A DNA stretch of 64,000 nucleotides, taken from positions 5,398,630-5,462,629 of the forward strand of contig JALPQD010000075.1 of the NCBI GenBank assembly GCA_023101885.1, read 5' to 3'. This document shows positions 11,470 through 23,562 of this stretch, in pieces. The stretch comes from Typhlomys cinereus (taxonomy: Eukaryota; Chordata; Mammalia; Rodentia; Platacanthomyidae). The position numbers were made by a program, and so were the translations under genes. The notes beneath the pieces were generated by a model. The model was given only the letters and a program-made list of their open reading frames with translations, searched no databases and was not told the DNA's origin. Numbering within the stretch: position 1 is the stretch's first letter; the number at the start of each line of letters is the position of its first letter.

Positions 11470-12115
11470 GTTATGGTTGCATTTTGGTGTCAACTTGACA
11501 GTTGCAGATTGTTTGGGGTGCACTGTGGAGGGTTAATGGTTGGAATGGCCCCTGAACAAGTCTGCAAGTACTTGATTGCTGTGGAGAACCCAACCCATAT
11601 GGGTGGTACTTTCCAGTAGTGGACTGGATAATAGGAGATGCAAGGAGGAGGGACTGGCTCTTCCCTTATCTTGTGTCAACTTGCTGTGGAGTCCACTCTG
11701 CGACCTCCGTTCACTTTTAGAACATCATGGCCTTCTTTGTTGCTGCTGCCGCTGCCTCCATCCTTGACTGACTTGGAGCTTCGTCTTTTCCACCACGTTG
11801 TTGCTGTTCCTGCTGCCTTTGGAGCCTGGTCTCTAGGCCTTGCTGCTGTTCGCTGTTCATTGCTGATGTTGGAGCCCAGCTGTTCTTCACCAACGTTGGA
11901 ACTCAGCATCTTTGACCCTCCAGAGAAGTAAAGGCTTGATACCTTTTTGGGATTTTTTTTTTTGTCTTTGTGGAACATTCCAGTAAAGAACAAAGCAGCT
12001 AGAGGCAGCTACTTTGAAGGACACTATTTTTTATTGTGAGTTATTTTAATAAACTTATTTATATGTATTACATTCTATAGATTCTGTTTCTTCAGAGTCC
12101 CCTCACTCATACAGC
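11470..12115 (+). mobile_element. LTR-like element, ERVL-like, copy A
   Basis: Starts tgttatggttgc, carries 'gtgtcaacttgacagttgca', 'tttggggtgcactg', 'cttcccttatcttgtgtcaa', 'ttgactgac', an A/T-rich 'tattgtgagtt..aataaa' block and ends near 'tcatacagca'. The same blocks recur in the same order in the neighbour at 12139. Long for a MaLR LTR (about 645 bp). Family not known. Confidence 0.7.
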
Positions 12116-12138
12116 AGCTCATGCTTAGCTAGTATGAT

Positions 12139-12611
12139 GGTTAGAGTCAGGTGTCAGCTTGATGGTTGCAAACTGTTTGGGGCACAGTTGCGAAGAATTA
12201 ATTGTCGGAGCTGGCCTTTGAACAAGCAGGTGACTGTTTAATTAATATGGAAAACTCAGCCCATAATGGGCAATGGTGGTGGGTCAGACAAAAGGAAGCG
12301 CAAGGGGTGAGACGTGCTTTTCCCTTATCCCGTGTCAGCCTGCTGTTGAGTCTATCGCCTTCTGGCTGGGGCTTGCCGTTGCTGCCTCTGTCCTTGACTG
12401 ATGTTACAACTTGACCCTTGCGACCTTTCCACTGTTCTCACTGCTACCCATCCCTACATCGGAGCGCAGCCTCTCTGACTCTTCATCATGACTGAGGCTG
12501 GAGACTTTCTCAGTATCCTTCAGTTTCGTGACATATTTGGGTCAAGAATGAAGCAGTTACAGATGGCTACTTTGAAAGACAACGTTTTTATTGTGAGTTG
12601 AGTTAATAAAG

Positions 12612-12656
<45 letters not shown>

Positions 12657-12717
12657 ACACGCACACACACACGCACACACTATTGATTCTGTTCTTCCAG
12701 AGAACCTGACTAATACA
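12139..12717 (+). mobile_element. LTR-like element, ERVL-like, copy B
   Basis: Diverged second copy of 11470-12115, starting tatgatggtt and ending aatacag. Near-identical 5-mers flank it (gctag before, gttag after), consistent with an independent LTR insertion. A CA microsatellite (12613-12660) has grown where the A/T-rich end of copy A lies. Confidence 0.65.
12613..12660. repeat. (AC)n microsatellite
   Basis: About 24 AC units followed by an interrupted CA stretch to about 12680. It creates a chance Cys-Val ORF on the minus strand. Confidence 0.97.
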
Positions 12718-12879
12718 GTTAGCATTCTCCTTTTTATATGCAGTCCAACACTCAAGCTCAGGGAATGGTGCCTCTCAATTAGGGTGGGTCTTCCTACCTT
12801 AATTAACCTAATCAAGATAATTCTTCACAGATATGGCCAGAGGCTATACAAAGCTAGCGAATATTTCACAGCTGTGCTT

Positions 12880-13840
12880 TTTTAAAAGCCTGTCTTCTAG
12901 ATCTTGTAAAGTTGAAAATAATTTTTAACCATAATATTGCTTCAGTCTCATTGCCTGCTATGAATCTGTTTATATCTTGGATATTTAATTTGGGTTGATC
13001 ATGTGTGTTTAAGAAATTTATTCATTTCTAATAGGTTTTCTAATTCTTTGGAATATATGTTTTCAAAATATCCCCTACGATCCTCTGCATTTTGTTGGAA
13101 TATGTTATCTCTAACTTTATTAATTTGTGATTTCCCTTATTACTTTTGATTAGTTTGGCTAGAAGTTTGTCAATCTAGTTTATCTTTTCAAGGAACTAAC
13201 TCTGTGCTTGATTGGTTCTATATATTATTCTTTTCTCTCCATTTTATGAATATATGTCTTCATCTTTTTTTAATTCTTGCTTTTCTTATTTTTAAGTTTG
13301 ACTTTTTGTTTTTCCAAGACCTTGTTAGGTTATTTATTTGAGAACTTTCCAGTTTTTTTAATGTAAGCACTGGATGCCATGAGCTTTTCTCCTATAGCTA
13401 TGTTGCTTGTGTTCCAAAGGCTCTGGTAAGTTGTGCTTTTATTTCAAGTCCAGACTTTTAAAAAAATGCTTCAATTGATCAGTAATACACTGATTTTCAA
13501 GAGTATATTGTTTAATTTTCATTAATTTGTGTAGTTTCTATAGTTTCTCTTTCTTGCTACTTATTTGTAGTTTTGTTCCACACTACCATGATAAGATACA
13601 AAAATTTGTTTCCGCTCCTTCATATTTGTTGAGCTGCTTTGTGACCTGGAAGTTCCATGCGTTGCTGAGGATACGTATTCCATATCTGCCGAGGGACATT
13701 CTGCAGGTACGCCTTGGACCCACTTGCTGATTTGCAGTTTGCTTGACTTATCTAAAATTGAGAGTGGAGTGCTGAAATCACCATCTGTGATGGGCCTCCT
13801 TAGTAGGATTTAGAACCACCTAAGAATATTTGTTTTTGTA
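12880..13840 (-). mobile_element. Old L1 fragment, antisense
   Basis: Blocks such as 'atcttttcaaggaactaact', 'tgtgatttcccttattact' and 'agagtggagtgctgaaatca' are the reverse complement of L1 ORF2. It is heavily diverged with no long frame. Confidence 0.7.
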
Positions 13841-13865
13841 CTCTCATCTATTGGTGCGAGACAAT

Positions 13866-14215
13866 GCTTAGACATGACTTACAGGGGTAAAGGGGAGATT
13901 TATTTGACGATAGTTCCAGAGGGGAGATTTAGTCCACGATGGTGGAAAGGAATGGTGAGCAGCAGAAGCTGGAAGGCAGGATCAGGTCGCAGCCGTCATC
14001 ATGGAAACAGAGAGCAAGAGGCAACTGCAAGAGCAGAACGCAAGAGCAGACGAGCGGAAGCAAGGTGGGGCTACCCAGCTTCGAGGTCTACCTGCCGTGA
14101 CACACCGTCTTTCAGCAGGACTCCACTTCCTAAAGGTGCCCAGACATTAACAACTAAGGATGCAAACATGTGAGACTGTGGGGGACAATCATATTTAAAC
14201 CCAGCACCTGCAGAC
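13866..14215. repeat. Interspersed repeat family Y, copy 2
   Basis: Shares 'agttccagaggggagattta', 'gatggtggaaagg', 'agcagaagctgga', 'cacttcctaaaggtgcc' and 'gtgggggacaatc' with 4170-4560. Confidence 0.6.
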
Positions 14216-14332
14216 ATGAGCATGAGGGCATTCTCAGAAAGGTCCAACTGAAAAGGGAAGATTCATGCCACATGGAGATATCACCAGTTTAATGAAAAGA
14301 AAGACAGCTGAAAAAAAAAAGTTGTGCACCAA

Positions 14333-14340
<8 letters not shown>

Positions 14341-14376
<36 letters not shown>
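14341..14376. repeat. (CT)n microsatellite
   Basis: Eighteen CT units, then a C/T-rich stretch to about 14400. Confidence 0.97.
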
Positions 14377-14379
<3 letters not shown>

Positions 14380-14499
14380 TTCCTCCATCCCTCTCTCTCC
14401 AGTGTATCTCAGTTATAAACAATTTTAGTTCTACTGAATGGTTATTTTTAAACCCATAGATTGGTGCAATTCTTATACTTCACCAAGAAGCTTGTTTTC

Positions 14500-15077
14500 G
14501 CAATGCACGGTGGTTGATGCAGAGGCTCACAAGTCAAAGTGCAGAGAATAGGTTATCGTAGAGTGGACCTCTAACCCCCATCCCAGCCAAGGGTCAGGGA
14601 ACACTGCAGAAGAAGGGGCAGAAAGAGAACGAAGATCACCAAAGAAGAAAAACCTTAGCAAAGAAGAATTTCTTTACAGTGACAAGATATGAATGCAGAG
14701 ATCACTGGGTACACAAGATGTTGTGAATAGGTGAAGGGTGAGGCTGTGTCCTCAGCAAGGCATTAACACTACCCCTTAAGGCTCAGGGACCTTTATTGAA
14801 GAGAGGGTGGAAAAATGTAGGAGTGAGAAGACAGGGAAGAGGCTATGAAATAGAATCTTCTAAAAATGGCACTGGTAATTACAAACCCAAAATAGACATC
14901 AATTTTATAGCCAATGGTCAGCTACGAACAGGAAAAAAACCTGGAGTCCTACAAATTACTAATGAACTATGTACCCAACTAGGAAACCTACTAGGCTCCA
15001 AGAGATAGTCTTAAGCTCAGGATCATAAAAGATTCTGGATAAATTCAATGAGATACAAACAAAATATGTGAATTTTG
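14500..15077 (+). mobile_element. Rodent L1 3' UTR, left part
   Basis: 'gggaacactgcagaagaagg' and 'cagaaagagaacgaagatca' match the rodent L1 3' UTR as I know it. The element resumes at 16983 after the HNRNPA3 pseudogene/SINE insertion and ends in an A-rich tail near 17060. Confidence 0.65.
15061..15077 (+). repeat. Target-site duplication, left copy
   Basis: The 17-mer aaaatatgtgaattttg recurs exactly at 16966-16982, on the far side of the pseudogene and SINE. Confidence 0.93.
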
Positions 15078-16656
<1,579 letters not shown>

Positions 16657-16658
16657 CA

Positions 16659-16857
16659 GGGGCTGGAGAGGTGGCTCAGGGGTTAAGCCTCCGCCTTGCA
16701 GGTGGAAGGTCCTGAGTTCGGATCCCAGATCCCACGTATAGACGCCAGGCGGAAGCGGGGGCGGCCTGCGCTTCTGGTCCTGGTAGGGCGGAGCCTGTGA
16801 ATCCTGGGGCAGAAGGAGGTGGAGGCGTCCATGGTGGTTCGCGAATTCGTCCGTGGT

Positions 16858-16906
<49 letters not shown>

Positions 16907-16965
16907 GCGCGCACATACACACGCATATGCACAGTTGAATAAATAATAATAAAAAAAATTTAAAA
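16659..16965 (+). mobile_element. B2-superfamily SINE fused to the HNRNPA3 tail
   Basis: The best preserved SINE here. It has head ggggctggagaggtggctca, A box 'tggctcaggggttaag', B box 'gagttcggatccc', a GC-rich body with many CpGs, (AC)22 at about 16861-16904 and an A-rich tail. It directly follows the poly(A) of the pseudogene and precedes the right-hand target duplication at 16966. High CpG content suggests a young copy. Confidence 0.92.
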
Positions 16966-16982
16966 AAAATATGTGAATTTTG

Positions 16983-17060
16983 TAGGAAAATTTGGAGGGA
17001 AGTAGAGATGGTAGAAATGGGAGGGAAAAGTATAATTGTCTATAAAAAATAAATAAATAA
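16983..17060 (+). mobile_element. Rodent L1 3' UTR, right part and A-rich tail
   Basis: 'ggagggaagtagagatgg' polypurine then 'aaaaaataaataaataac' continue the L1 3' UTR interrupted at 15077. Confidence 0.6.
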
Positions 17061-17089
17061 CAATAGACTGGCCTTTAAGTCATATAGAA

Positions 17090-17561
17090 TGACAAAATGA
17101 AATTCTCCAATGATGGATTTTCCTCTGATATTCTTTATATATTCCAGATATCAGTCCTCTTAAGTTACACAACTGGTAAATATTTTCTCCCACTATTGAA
17201 GCTATCTCTTTGCTCTGTGAGTTGTTTCATTTGCTTAACAAAAATATTTTAACATGATGCAATTTTATTTGAAAATTATTTCCTGAGCTACTGGAGTCCT
17301 ATTTCGAAAGTTAGTCCCTTGGCCTGTGTCTTGAAGTATTTCTATTTTTCTCTCATGGTTTCAGGCTTTACATTAAGATATTTATTCCATTTTGCATTGA
17401 TTTTTCTAAACAGGGTGAACAATAGATATTGAGTTGCAGTAGATATCCAGATTTACTTGAATCATTTGTTGAAGAATTCATGTTTTCTCTGCTTTTGACA
17501 CTTTTGTCAGTAGGTGTGTAGAGTTGCATGGCTTTATTTCTGGGTTCTCTGTGCTATTCCA

Positions 17562-17621
<60 letters not shown>

Positions 17622-18020
17622 GTACCAGTAACACACTGATTTTGTTACTATGGCTCTGTAGTATAGTTTGAAATCAGGCATGACAGCACCTCCAGCACTG
17701 TTCCTTTTGTCAACACTTCTTTGACTGCCTAAGTCTTTTGGTGCTTCCATATGAATTTCAGGATTGCTCATTCTCAATGTCATTGGCATTTTGATGAGAA
17801 TGCAGTGAATCTATAGATCACTTTTGGTGATATGACCATTTTCAAACATTTATTTTGCCAGTCATGAGCATCAGATATCCTACTGTTTTTATTATCTTCA
17901 ACTTCTTTTCTCATTGCAACAAAATTTACACTGTAGAGGTCTTTAATCTCCTCAGATAGATTTATTACATCACTGACTTTTTTTTTTTTTAGGTCATTGT
18001 GAAAAGAATTGTTTTTTTAT
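17090..18020 (-). mobile_element. L1 ORF2 region, antisense
   Basis: 'tctctgtgctattccatttg', 'ctgtagtatagtttgaaatc', 'ggattgctcattctcaatgt' and 'agaatgcagtgaatctatag' are the reverse complement of L1 ORF2 (reverse transcriptase 3' part). Frames are broken. A GT microsatellite interrupts it at 17564-17617. Confidence 0.8.
17564..17617. repeat. (GT)n microsatellite
   Basis: About 27 GT units inside the antisense L1. Confidence 0.97.
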
Positions 18021-18259
18021 TTTTTTTTTCCCTCAGCATAAGAGACCAGGTTTATTTAGCTCACAGCTTTGGAATTCAAGGTATGATACATACCTCAAGG
18101 CACAGTGAAGACTATATATAGCTAATGGTGCACAGTGGAGCAAATATGGTCAATTAGTTATATATCATCTACATATCAGGAAATAGAGACAAGACAGGAA
18201 GTAATAATTCAGGAGCCAGACCTCAAAACCAGAGACCCCACTTGATAAATCTGAGATTG

Positions 18260-18549
18260 GAAACCTATCTTGGCCACAGAGACCCCATCAAGAATGTTAA
18301 TAGGATCTGATAAGGAAAACAGACAGACAACTGGACAGACTTCTAGTTATTCTGAGACAGAACGGAACCAACCAGTTAAACTGAAATTCCTTCCCCTGCA
18401 CTCCAACTGCTAAAAGCTTGCATCCCTGATTCCAAATCAGTATTTCCATCCCATGGGATATCGCTGCTCCCTCACTGGAGTTTTGGAAGAGCTTCCCGAA
18501 TAAACTTCAGTCTTTGTGGATGAAGTTTGGGTTCACGTTCTCCCTTCAC
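18260..18549 (+). mobile_element. Candidate solo LTR, unclassified
   Basis: LTR-like layout: a diverse upstream part, 'cccgaataaacttcagtctt' polyadenylation region, then a short U5-like end 'gttcacgttctcccttcaca'. No partner LTR and no clear duplication seen. Confidence 0.35.
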
Positions 18550-18769
18550 ACTCCCCCCTTACTTCTTTCTTTATTTTCCTTCTCCTTTTCTAACAGAAAG
18601 AATGTGACTTTTATTTTTAAATAGCCCTCTTGGAATAATCACAAGGTCCGACAAGAGTCCAGTATTTCACAGACCTTCTAATGGATTAAATCTCTTTAAG
18701 GTCTTACAGTAATTCTCAATGTTGCTGTACAGTAGCTGAGTTAGAAGATGGTCACCAGCATGTTAAGCT

Positions 18770-19093
18770 AAACAGGAGAAACACCGGCCATATGCTTCCT
18801 GTGATTACTCCTAGCTTATCACAGGATGTCAGAAATAAACTTCTTGCAAAATAACTGCTTATCTTAACTTCTATACATCACTTGCTTTCACTTAAGTTCA
18901 AGATGTACATAACAGGATTGTGATTTCCACCTTTAAAAGCTCTGTTTACCCACTTCTCAGGACTACCACTCCACATCGGGATCCCGACTCTCTCAGCACT
19001 TTATAGATGACCAGCTTCCAAAAGAGTCTCTCCATTTGATAAGGTTTCTGGTGTCAGTGTGGTGAAGTCCTAAGTAGCCACAGACCAGTAACA
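18770..19093 (+). repeat. 5' LTR of the gamma-type provirus
   Basis: Shares with 33032-33370 the blocks 'cttatcacaggatgtcagaa', 'aactgcttatctta', 'cacttgctttcactt', the TATA-like 'cctttaaaagctctg', 'cacttctcaggac' and 'gtttctggtgtcagtgtggt', in the same order. Its start is uncertain by some tens of bases; its end (aaca) is fixed by the adjoining primer-binding site. Confidence 0.85.
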
Positions 19094-19095
19094 TT

Positions 19096-19113
19096 TGGGA
19101 GCCCATCCAAGTC
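19096..19113 (+). promoter_or_regulatory. Primer-binding site, tRNA-Pro-like
   Basis: tgggagcccatccaagtc lies two bases after the LTR end and resembles, with several substitutions, the tRNA-Pro primer-binding site common in gammaretroviruses. Confidence 0.65.
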
Positions 19114-19528
19114 CAGCGCTCAGCTCATTTCGCCCTTTCTGACTGGCCATATGGTCTAAGGACTCCAGACACGTGAGAATCAAACCTCCCAAGTGGCTGA
19201 CCAAGTTGCTTTCCCTGTGGTCCTGGGGTTCAGGTATGACCCCGTGGCTGGGGTTTGGGGCAGACCCTCCAACGGTCAGACAGGTCCAAGAGGAGGGGCA
19301 TCTGGATACCTCCCGAGGTAGGCTTTCTGCTGTGCGGACTTACAGGGACCCAAGGAAGCTGGATGAAACACTAATTCCCAAGTCCAGGGCTCTGGCGAGA
19401 CATGGCCCAGCCCATCTGTTTGTCAGAATCCTGGTTATAGAGAGTGCCCACCCAACTCTCACGCTTCCATTGTTTTCTGTGTCATTTGTTTTAATTGTTG
19501 CATTGTGTTCCTACTCATTTGGGAAATG

Positions 19529-21473
19529 ATGGGACAAAAGCCATCTGCACAGACTTCTTTGGATCTGGTTATGACTCATTTCAAAGATTTCAGAAGGAAG
19601 CCCATAATTCCGGAGAGCAAGTTAATGCAGGAAAACTAACCTCTTTCTGTTCTCTCAAATGACCCTCATTCCAGCAGGTTGATCGGCCAGCGAAAGGTTC
19701 CTTTGGCCTTGCCTTCATTTCTAAGGTTCAACATACAGTCCTTGGAAAGTCAGGACATCAGACCAGATTCCTTATATATTTGCATGGAGATTTCTAGTTG
19801 AAGACTCTCCATCCTGGATGAGGAAATACTTGACAGGATCCCCCTCTGTCATAGTTAGGCACAGGTGTCAACTTGAGTGTTGAGAGTTTGAGCTCTGGGC
19901 ACATTTGTAGAGAATTAGTGGTTGAGTTAGGCCCAGAGCAAACCTGCAGGAGATTGTCTAGCTGATGGGGAAGGCCCAGCCTATGGTGGGTGGGATTAGG
20001 CCCTGGAATAAAATACAGAGAGCTGGTTGAGAGAGTTGGCATCCTTGTGTACACTTGGCTAGACATGCTAGTCTGGCAAGTAAGAAGCGTTCCTTTTTCA
20101 GCCATTATGTAGAGATGGTGTTGGTGCATGCTCTCTGTCAAGTTGGACTAGGACCTGTAACCAGTAATCATAAGAGAAAATAAATCCCCTGTTCCTTTAA
20201 GCTGTTTGATGGTCATTTATCAGCAACCATGCAGGGATTGACTGCAACACCCTCTAACGTCTCTGCTCTTATTTTTAAAGAAACAGATTGCATTAGGGAC
20301 AAACAAAGGCACAGTCCACAGGTTCTTCTACCACCACCCAAAAAAGCAAATGTACCACCCCCTACACTCCAGAAACCTTATCCAGACTGAGATGACATAT
20401 ACCAGAGGAAATCCTTCCCTCATTTGTAGTGGGTCTCCTTACCAACATCCTACATTCCCCCATTCCTCAACTTAAGTCTCTCCCCACCAACACTCTCTAC
20501 CTTCATAGTTCAGGGTCACCTCATTGACTACCTTCTCTTTGAAGAAAGTCCTCACAATGGGGGACCCTCCACGACAGAGCAGGCCCCCAAACCCTTTATG
20601 GTTTGTGTCCCTTTCTCTATCAGTGACTGAAATAATGGCAATCAGAATTCCTTTTTTACAGAGAAGCCCCAAGGTCTAATTTCCTGGTTAGAGATTATTC
20701 TACACCCGCAGTCGACTAGGGACAACTGTCAGCATCTATTCACTTCTGAAGGAAGAGAGAGAATCTGAAGAAAAGCTCAAAAATTTGTCGTTGGACCAGA
20801 TGGGAGGCCCACTGAAGACTCTCATTGGGTCAAATGCATCTTTCCTTCTAGCATGGGACCCCAACAGTAGTGACAACAGGGAGTCTCTCACCATCTATTG
20901 CTGGACTCTACAGGGGGGGGGGTCCTCCGGGTCACTAGTAAGTGCCACCACACAAATTTGTTCAAGGTGAGTGAAGTAATCCAGGAATCAAATTAATCAC
21001 CCTTTGCTTTTCTGGAATGGCTCTTAAAGGCTATCAGACCTACACACCAATAGACTGGGAGGTTCCAGAAAACAGGATAGTCCTAAGTATAGCCTTTGTT
21101 TCTCAGTCCACTCCAGATATAAGAAGGAAGTTATAAAAAGTAGATGGGATTGAAGAAAAATTGATGTTTGACTGGTAGAAATATCCTTAAAGGTTTTTAA
21201 TACTCTGGATAGCCCAGAGAAGGCTAGGATGATGACAAAGGTTATGGTGGCATCTTTAAATATGAAATTCCTCAGGGGCAGGCCCTTTTGACATCAGATA
21301 GGAACAAAGGACCAATGAGGTGAACACCTATAAAAAAAGATCAATGTGTATCTATAAAGAAACAGGCTACTGGAAAAATGAATGCCCAAGCCAAAAGCAG
21401 AAACCCATACCAGTTCTTCAGTCATAGTGGACCGACAGGGTCCAGGCTGTGCTGCTGACACTAGATAACTCTC
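19529..21473 (+). pseudogene. gag: gag pseudogene of the gamma-type provirus
   Basis: Would encode the virion structural polyprotein. The start at 19529 reads MGQ (myristoylation-type) and stays open only 36 codons before TAA at 19637. A solo LTR interrupts the matrix region at 19847-20249. Proline-rich sequence follows (about 20320-20600), then a capsid-like part (about 20780-21290) and a single degenerate CCHC-type zinc-knuckle region near 21340-21400 where a frameshift and substitutions remove cysteines. No long frame survives. Confidence 0.8.
19847..20249 (+). mobile_element. Solo LTR, family X, copy 2, inside gag
   Basis: A 403-bp LTR, tgtcatag...tgcaaca, with an exact 5-bp target-site duplication ccctc (19842-19846 and 20250-20254). 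Sense copy of the element at 4594. It entered the provirus after the provirus integrated. Confidence 0.92.
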
Positions 21474-21738
21474 AGAGCCAATGGACACTGGTGTGACCTA
21501 CTTTGCCTTGCAACCAGCAGATGGACCCCTGGACAAAAGACAAACTCCAATGCAGGGGGCCACAGGCTCTCAGATGTGTTTCTGGACCACATACAGGACT
21601 GTAGATTTGTTAAAGGGAACAGAAGCCCATTCATCTTTAGTTATTGCTGAGTGCCTTAATCCCTTACTAAGATGGGACCTCAGTCACAAATTAAAAGCAA
21701 ACACTCTTTGGAAAGAGTACAATCAGGGGACGAAGTAA
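21474..21738 (+). pseudogene. pro: Retroviral aspartic protease fragment
   Basis: The best preserved frame of the provirus (85 codons, 21481-21738). It has the catalytic Asp-Thr-Gly triad at its start (MDTGVTYF) and, later, the 'NPLLRWDLSHKL' region that matches the C-terminal part of gammaretroviral proteases. The Gly before the second conserved Asp is replaced by Trp. The L1 block begins shortly downstream. Confidence 0.85.
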
Positions 21739-22039
21739 GAGCTGGGCAGAATCTGGGAAGGACCTGCCCACATGCCCTTAATACTCCCTCTACCCCTAGT
21801 ATGGAATCTGGTGCAAGGGGCCAGCCATATCCAGAGGAGCCCATCCAAATCCAGGAAAGTTTTCCCATCAACAGTCAAAGTCAGACAACCTCATCTGACT
21901 CAAGAGAGCCAAAAACAACTACCAAAGAAAATAGTCAGAATTAATAGAAGATGCCCAAGTCACATCCTAGAACCACAAAATACACTAAATACCAGGAAAA
22001 TATATCTCCTATAAAAAACACAATCCCCTCCTTAATAGA

Positions 22040-22490
22040 TTCCAATCAGAACAACCTCTTGGATACCAGTCAGGAAAGAAACACTCAGGATAATCTTCCA
22101 AAGAAATGTTATTAACATGGTCAACAAGCTTAGAGAAGAACTACAAAAGGACCGTGATGAATGAAATGAGGATGTGAAGGACTCAGAGAGGAAATGACCT
22201 AACATGAACAGAAAAATAATAAAAAAAAATCATGAAAAAGGAAATAGAGGAAACAAGAACAAGTTAGAAAAGACGAAAAAACTCCAAGCTAAAATTCAAG
22301 TGGAATTCAAAGCTAAGCTCACTAGAATTGAAAGCCCAACAGAGAGTATCACACACAGAATGGATCGAGCAAAAGACAGAATATCAAATCTAGATGATAA
22401 GCTAACAGAACAGGATCATGCAACTAAAAAAGTTGAAAGACTAAAAAAAAAAATGAAAAAATATTCATATTTTTCATGAAGAAGCCAATC
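22040..22490 (+). pseudogene. L1 ORF1-like remnant
   Basis: The 91-codon frame 22204-22479 is rich in Lys, Glu and Asn with a heptad-like pattern and 'RIESPTESITHRMDRAKDRI', resembling the coiled-coil part of L1 ORF1 protein (RNA-binding trimer). Truncated and degenerate. Confidence 0.55.
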
Positions 22491-22593
22491 TTACACATTC
22501 ATAAAATCCCAAAACAAGAAACACGAGAAAATACTCCAGCTCAAATCTTTCGATCCTCAATGAGAACTTCCCACACATAAGGAAAGAGAGACT

Positions 22594-22794
22594 CAGGCTG
22601 GAAAAATGGCTCAGGGATTGAGCAGAAGGTTCTATAAAAATACCAGTTCTCATGTAAAAAATACCAGGCAGAAATGGCGGTAGCCTGCATTTCCTGTTCT
22701 AGTAGGAAATTCCAGAGGGAAGTAAGAAGTAGAAGCAACAAGGATGATTCCCAAAGTCACCTTTGGTTCTCCACAGAGATACATGTGCCCTCTG

Positions 22795-22841
<47 letters not shown>

Positions 22842-22865
22842 GAAAAAATAAATACAAATATTTAA
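22594..22865 (+). mobile_element. B2-superfamily SINE inside the L1
   Basis: 'aggctggaaaaatggctcag' head, the body block 'aggatgattcccaaagtcac' and (AC)n at 22797-22839. The B box has decayed. The A-rich surroundings prevent a clear target duplication. Confidence 0.85.
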
Positions 22866-23336
22866 AAAAGAGAAAAACTTAACCAAACACAAGACTCATA
22901 CTGCACACCATCCAGATATGACCAAGATAGGAGCACAACAAGGCAAATAATAGTAACATCAATAGACATAGGACAAAGAGAATGTTCTGAGAGCTGCAAA
23001 AAGAAAAGCCAAGTCACATTTAAAGGCAAACTTTTTAGAAAAACAGCTGACTTTTCCATGGAAACAGTAAAAGTCAGAAGAACTTGGAAAGTCATTCTTG
23101 AAGTCATAAAAGAGCACAAATGCCAACCCAGGTTGCAATATCCAGCCAAACTATCAGTCATGTTTGAAGGCAAAAGAAAATGATTTCCCAATAAAAATAA
23201 ACTAAAGTGCTTTTTACCTACCAAACTAGGCCCACAAAAGATACTAGGAAAAATTTTCAAAAGACAAAATTGATCAACACATTCAAGAGGATGAAAAAGG
23301 ACAAAAAATGCCAATACAACTATCAGGCAGAGAAGT

Positions 23337-23337
<1 letters not shown>

Positions 23338-23388
<51 letters not shown>
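23338..23388. repeat. (AC)n microsatellite
   Basis: About 25 AC units just before the L1 ORF2 start. Confidence 0.97.
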
Positions 23389-23391
<3 letters not shown>

Positions 23392-23562
23392 TGATAGGAA
23401 TCAAAAAAACTTCTCAATTATAACTTTAAATATCAATGGGCTCAACTCCCTAACAGGCTAACATCATGGATTAAAAGCCACAAGCCATCAATATGCTGCC
23501 TCTAAGAAACACACCTCATTTCGAAAGATAGGCACAATCTCAGGGTTAAAAGATTGTCGAAG
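23385..23562 (+). pseudogene. L1 ORF2 5' remnant (endonuclease)
   Basis: Frame 23207-23461 ends '...SIITLNINGLNSLTG', the conserved start of the L1 ORF2 endonuclease domain. The next block ('cctctaagaaacacacctca') is the catalytic region, now with frameshifts. An L1 3' end interrupts it at 23563. Confidence 0.8.

Noticed and set aside
16659..16740. Functional tRNA gene (A and B boxes present)
   Set aside because: The boxes belong to a tRNA-derived SINE with a long body and A-rich tail; no cloverleaf.
21481..21738. Intact, domesticated retroviral protease
   Set aside because: The DTG site is present but a conserved Gly is replaced, the upstream gag frame is broken and an L1 follows directly. 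No sign of selection or a host promoter.
23338..23404. Thr-His or Val-Cys repeat ORFs at CA/GT tracts (also 12613, 16861, 36848, 47317, 49481, 53446)
   Set aside because: Translations of dinucleotide microsatellites.
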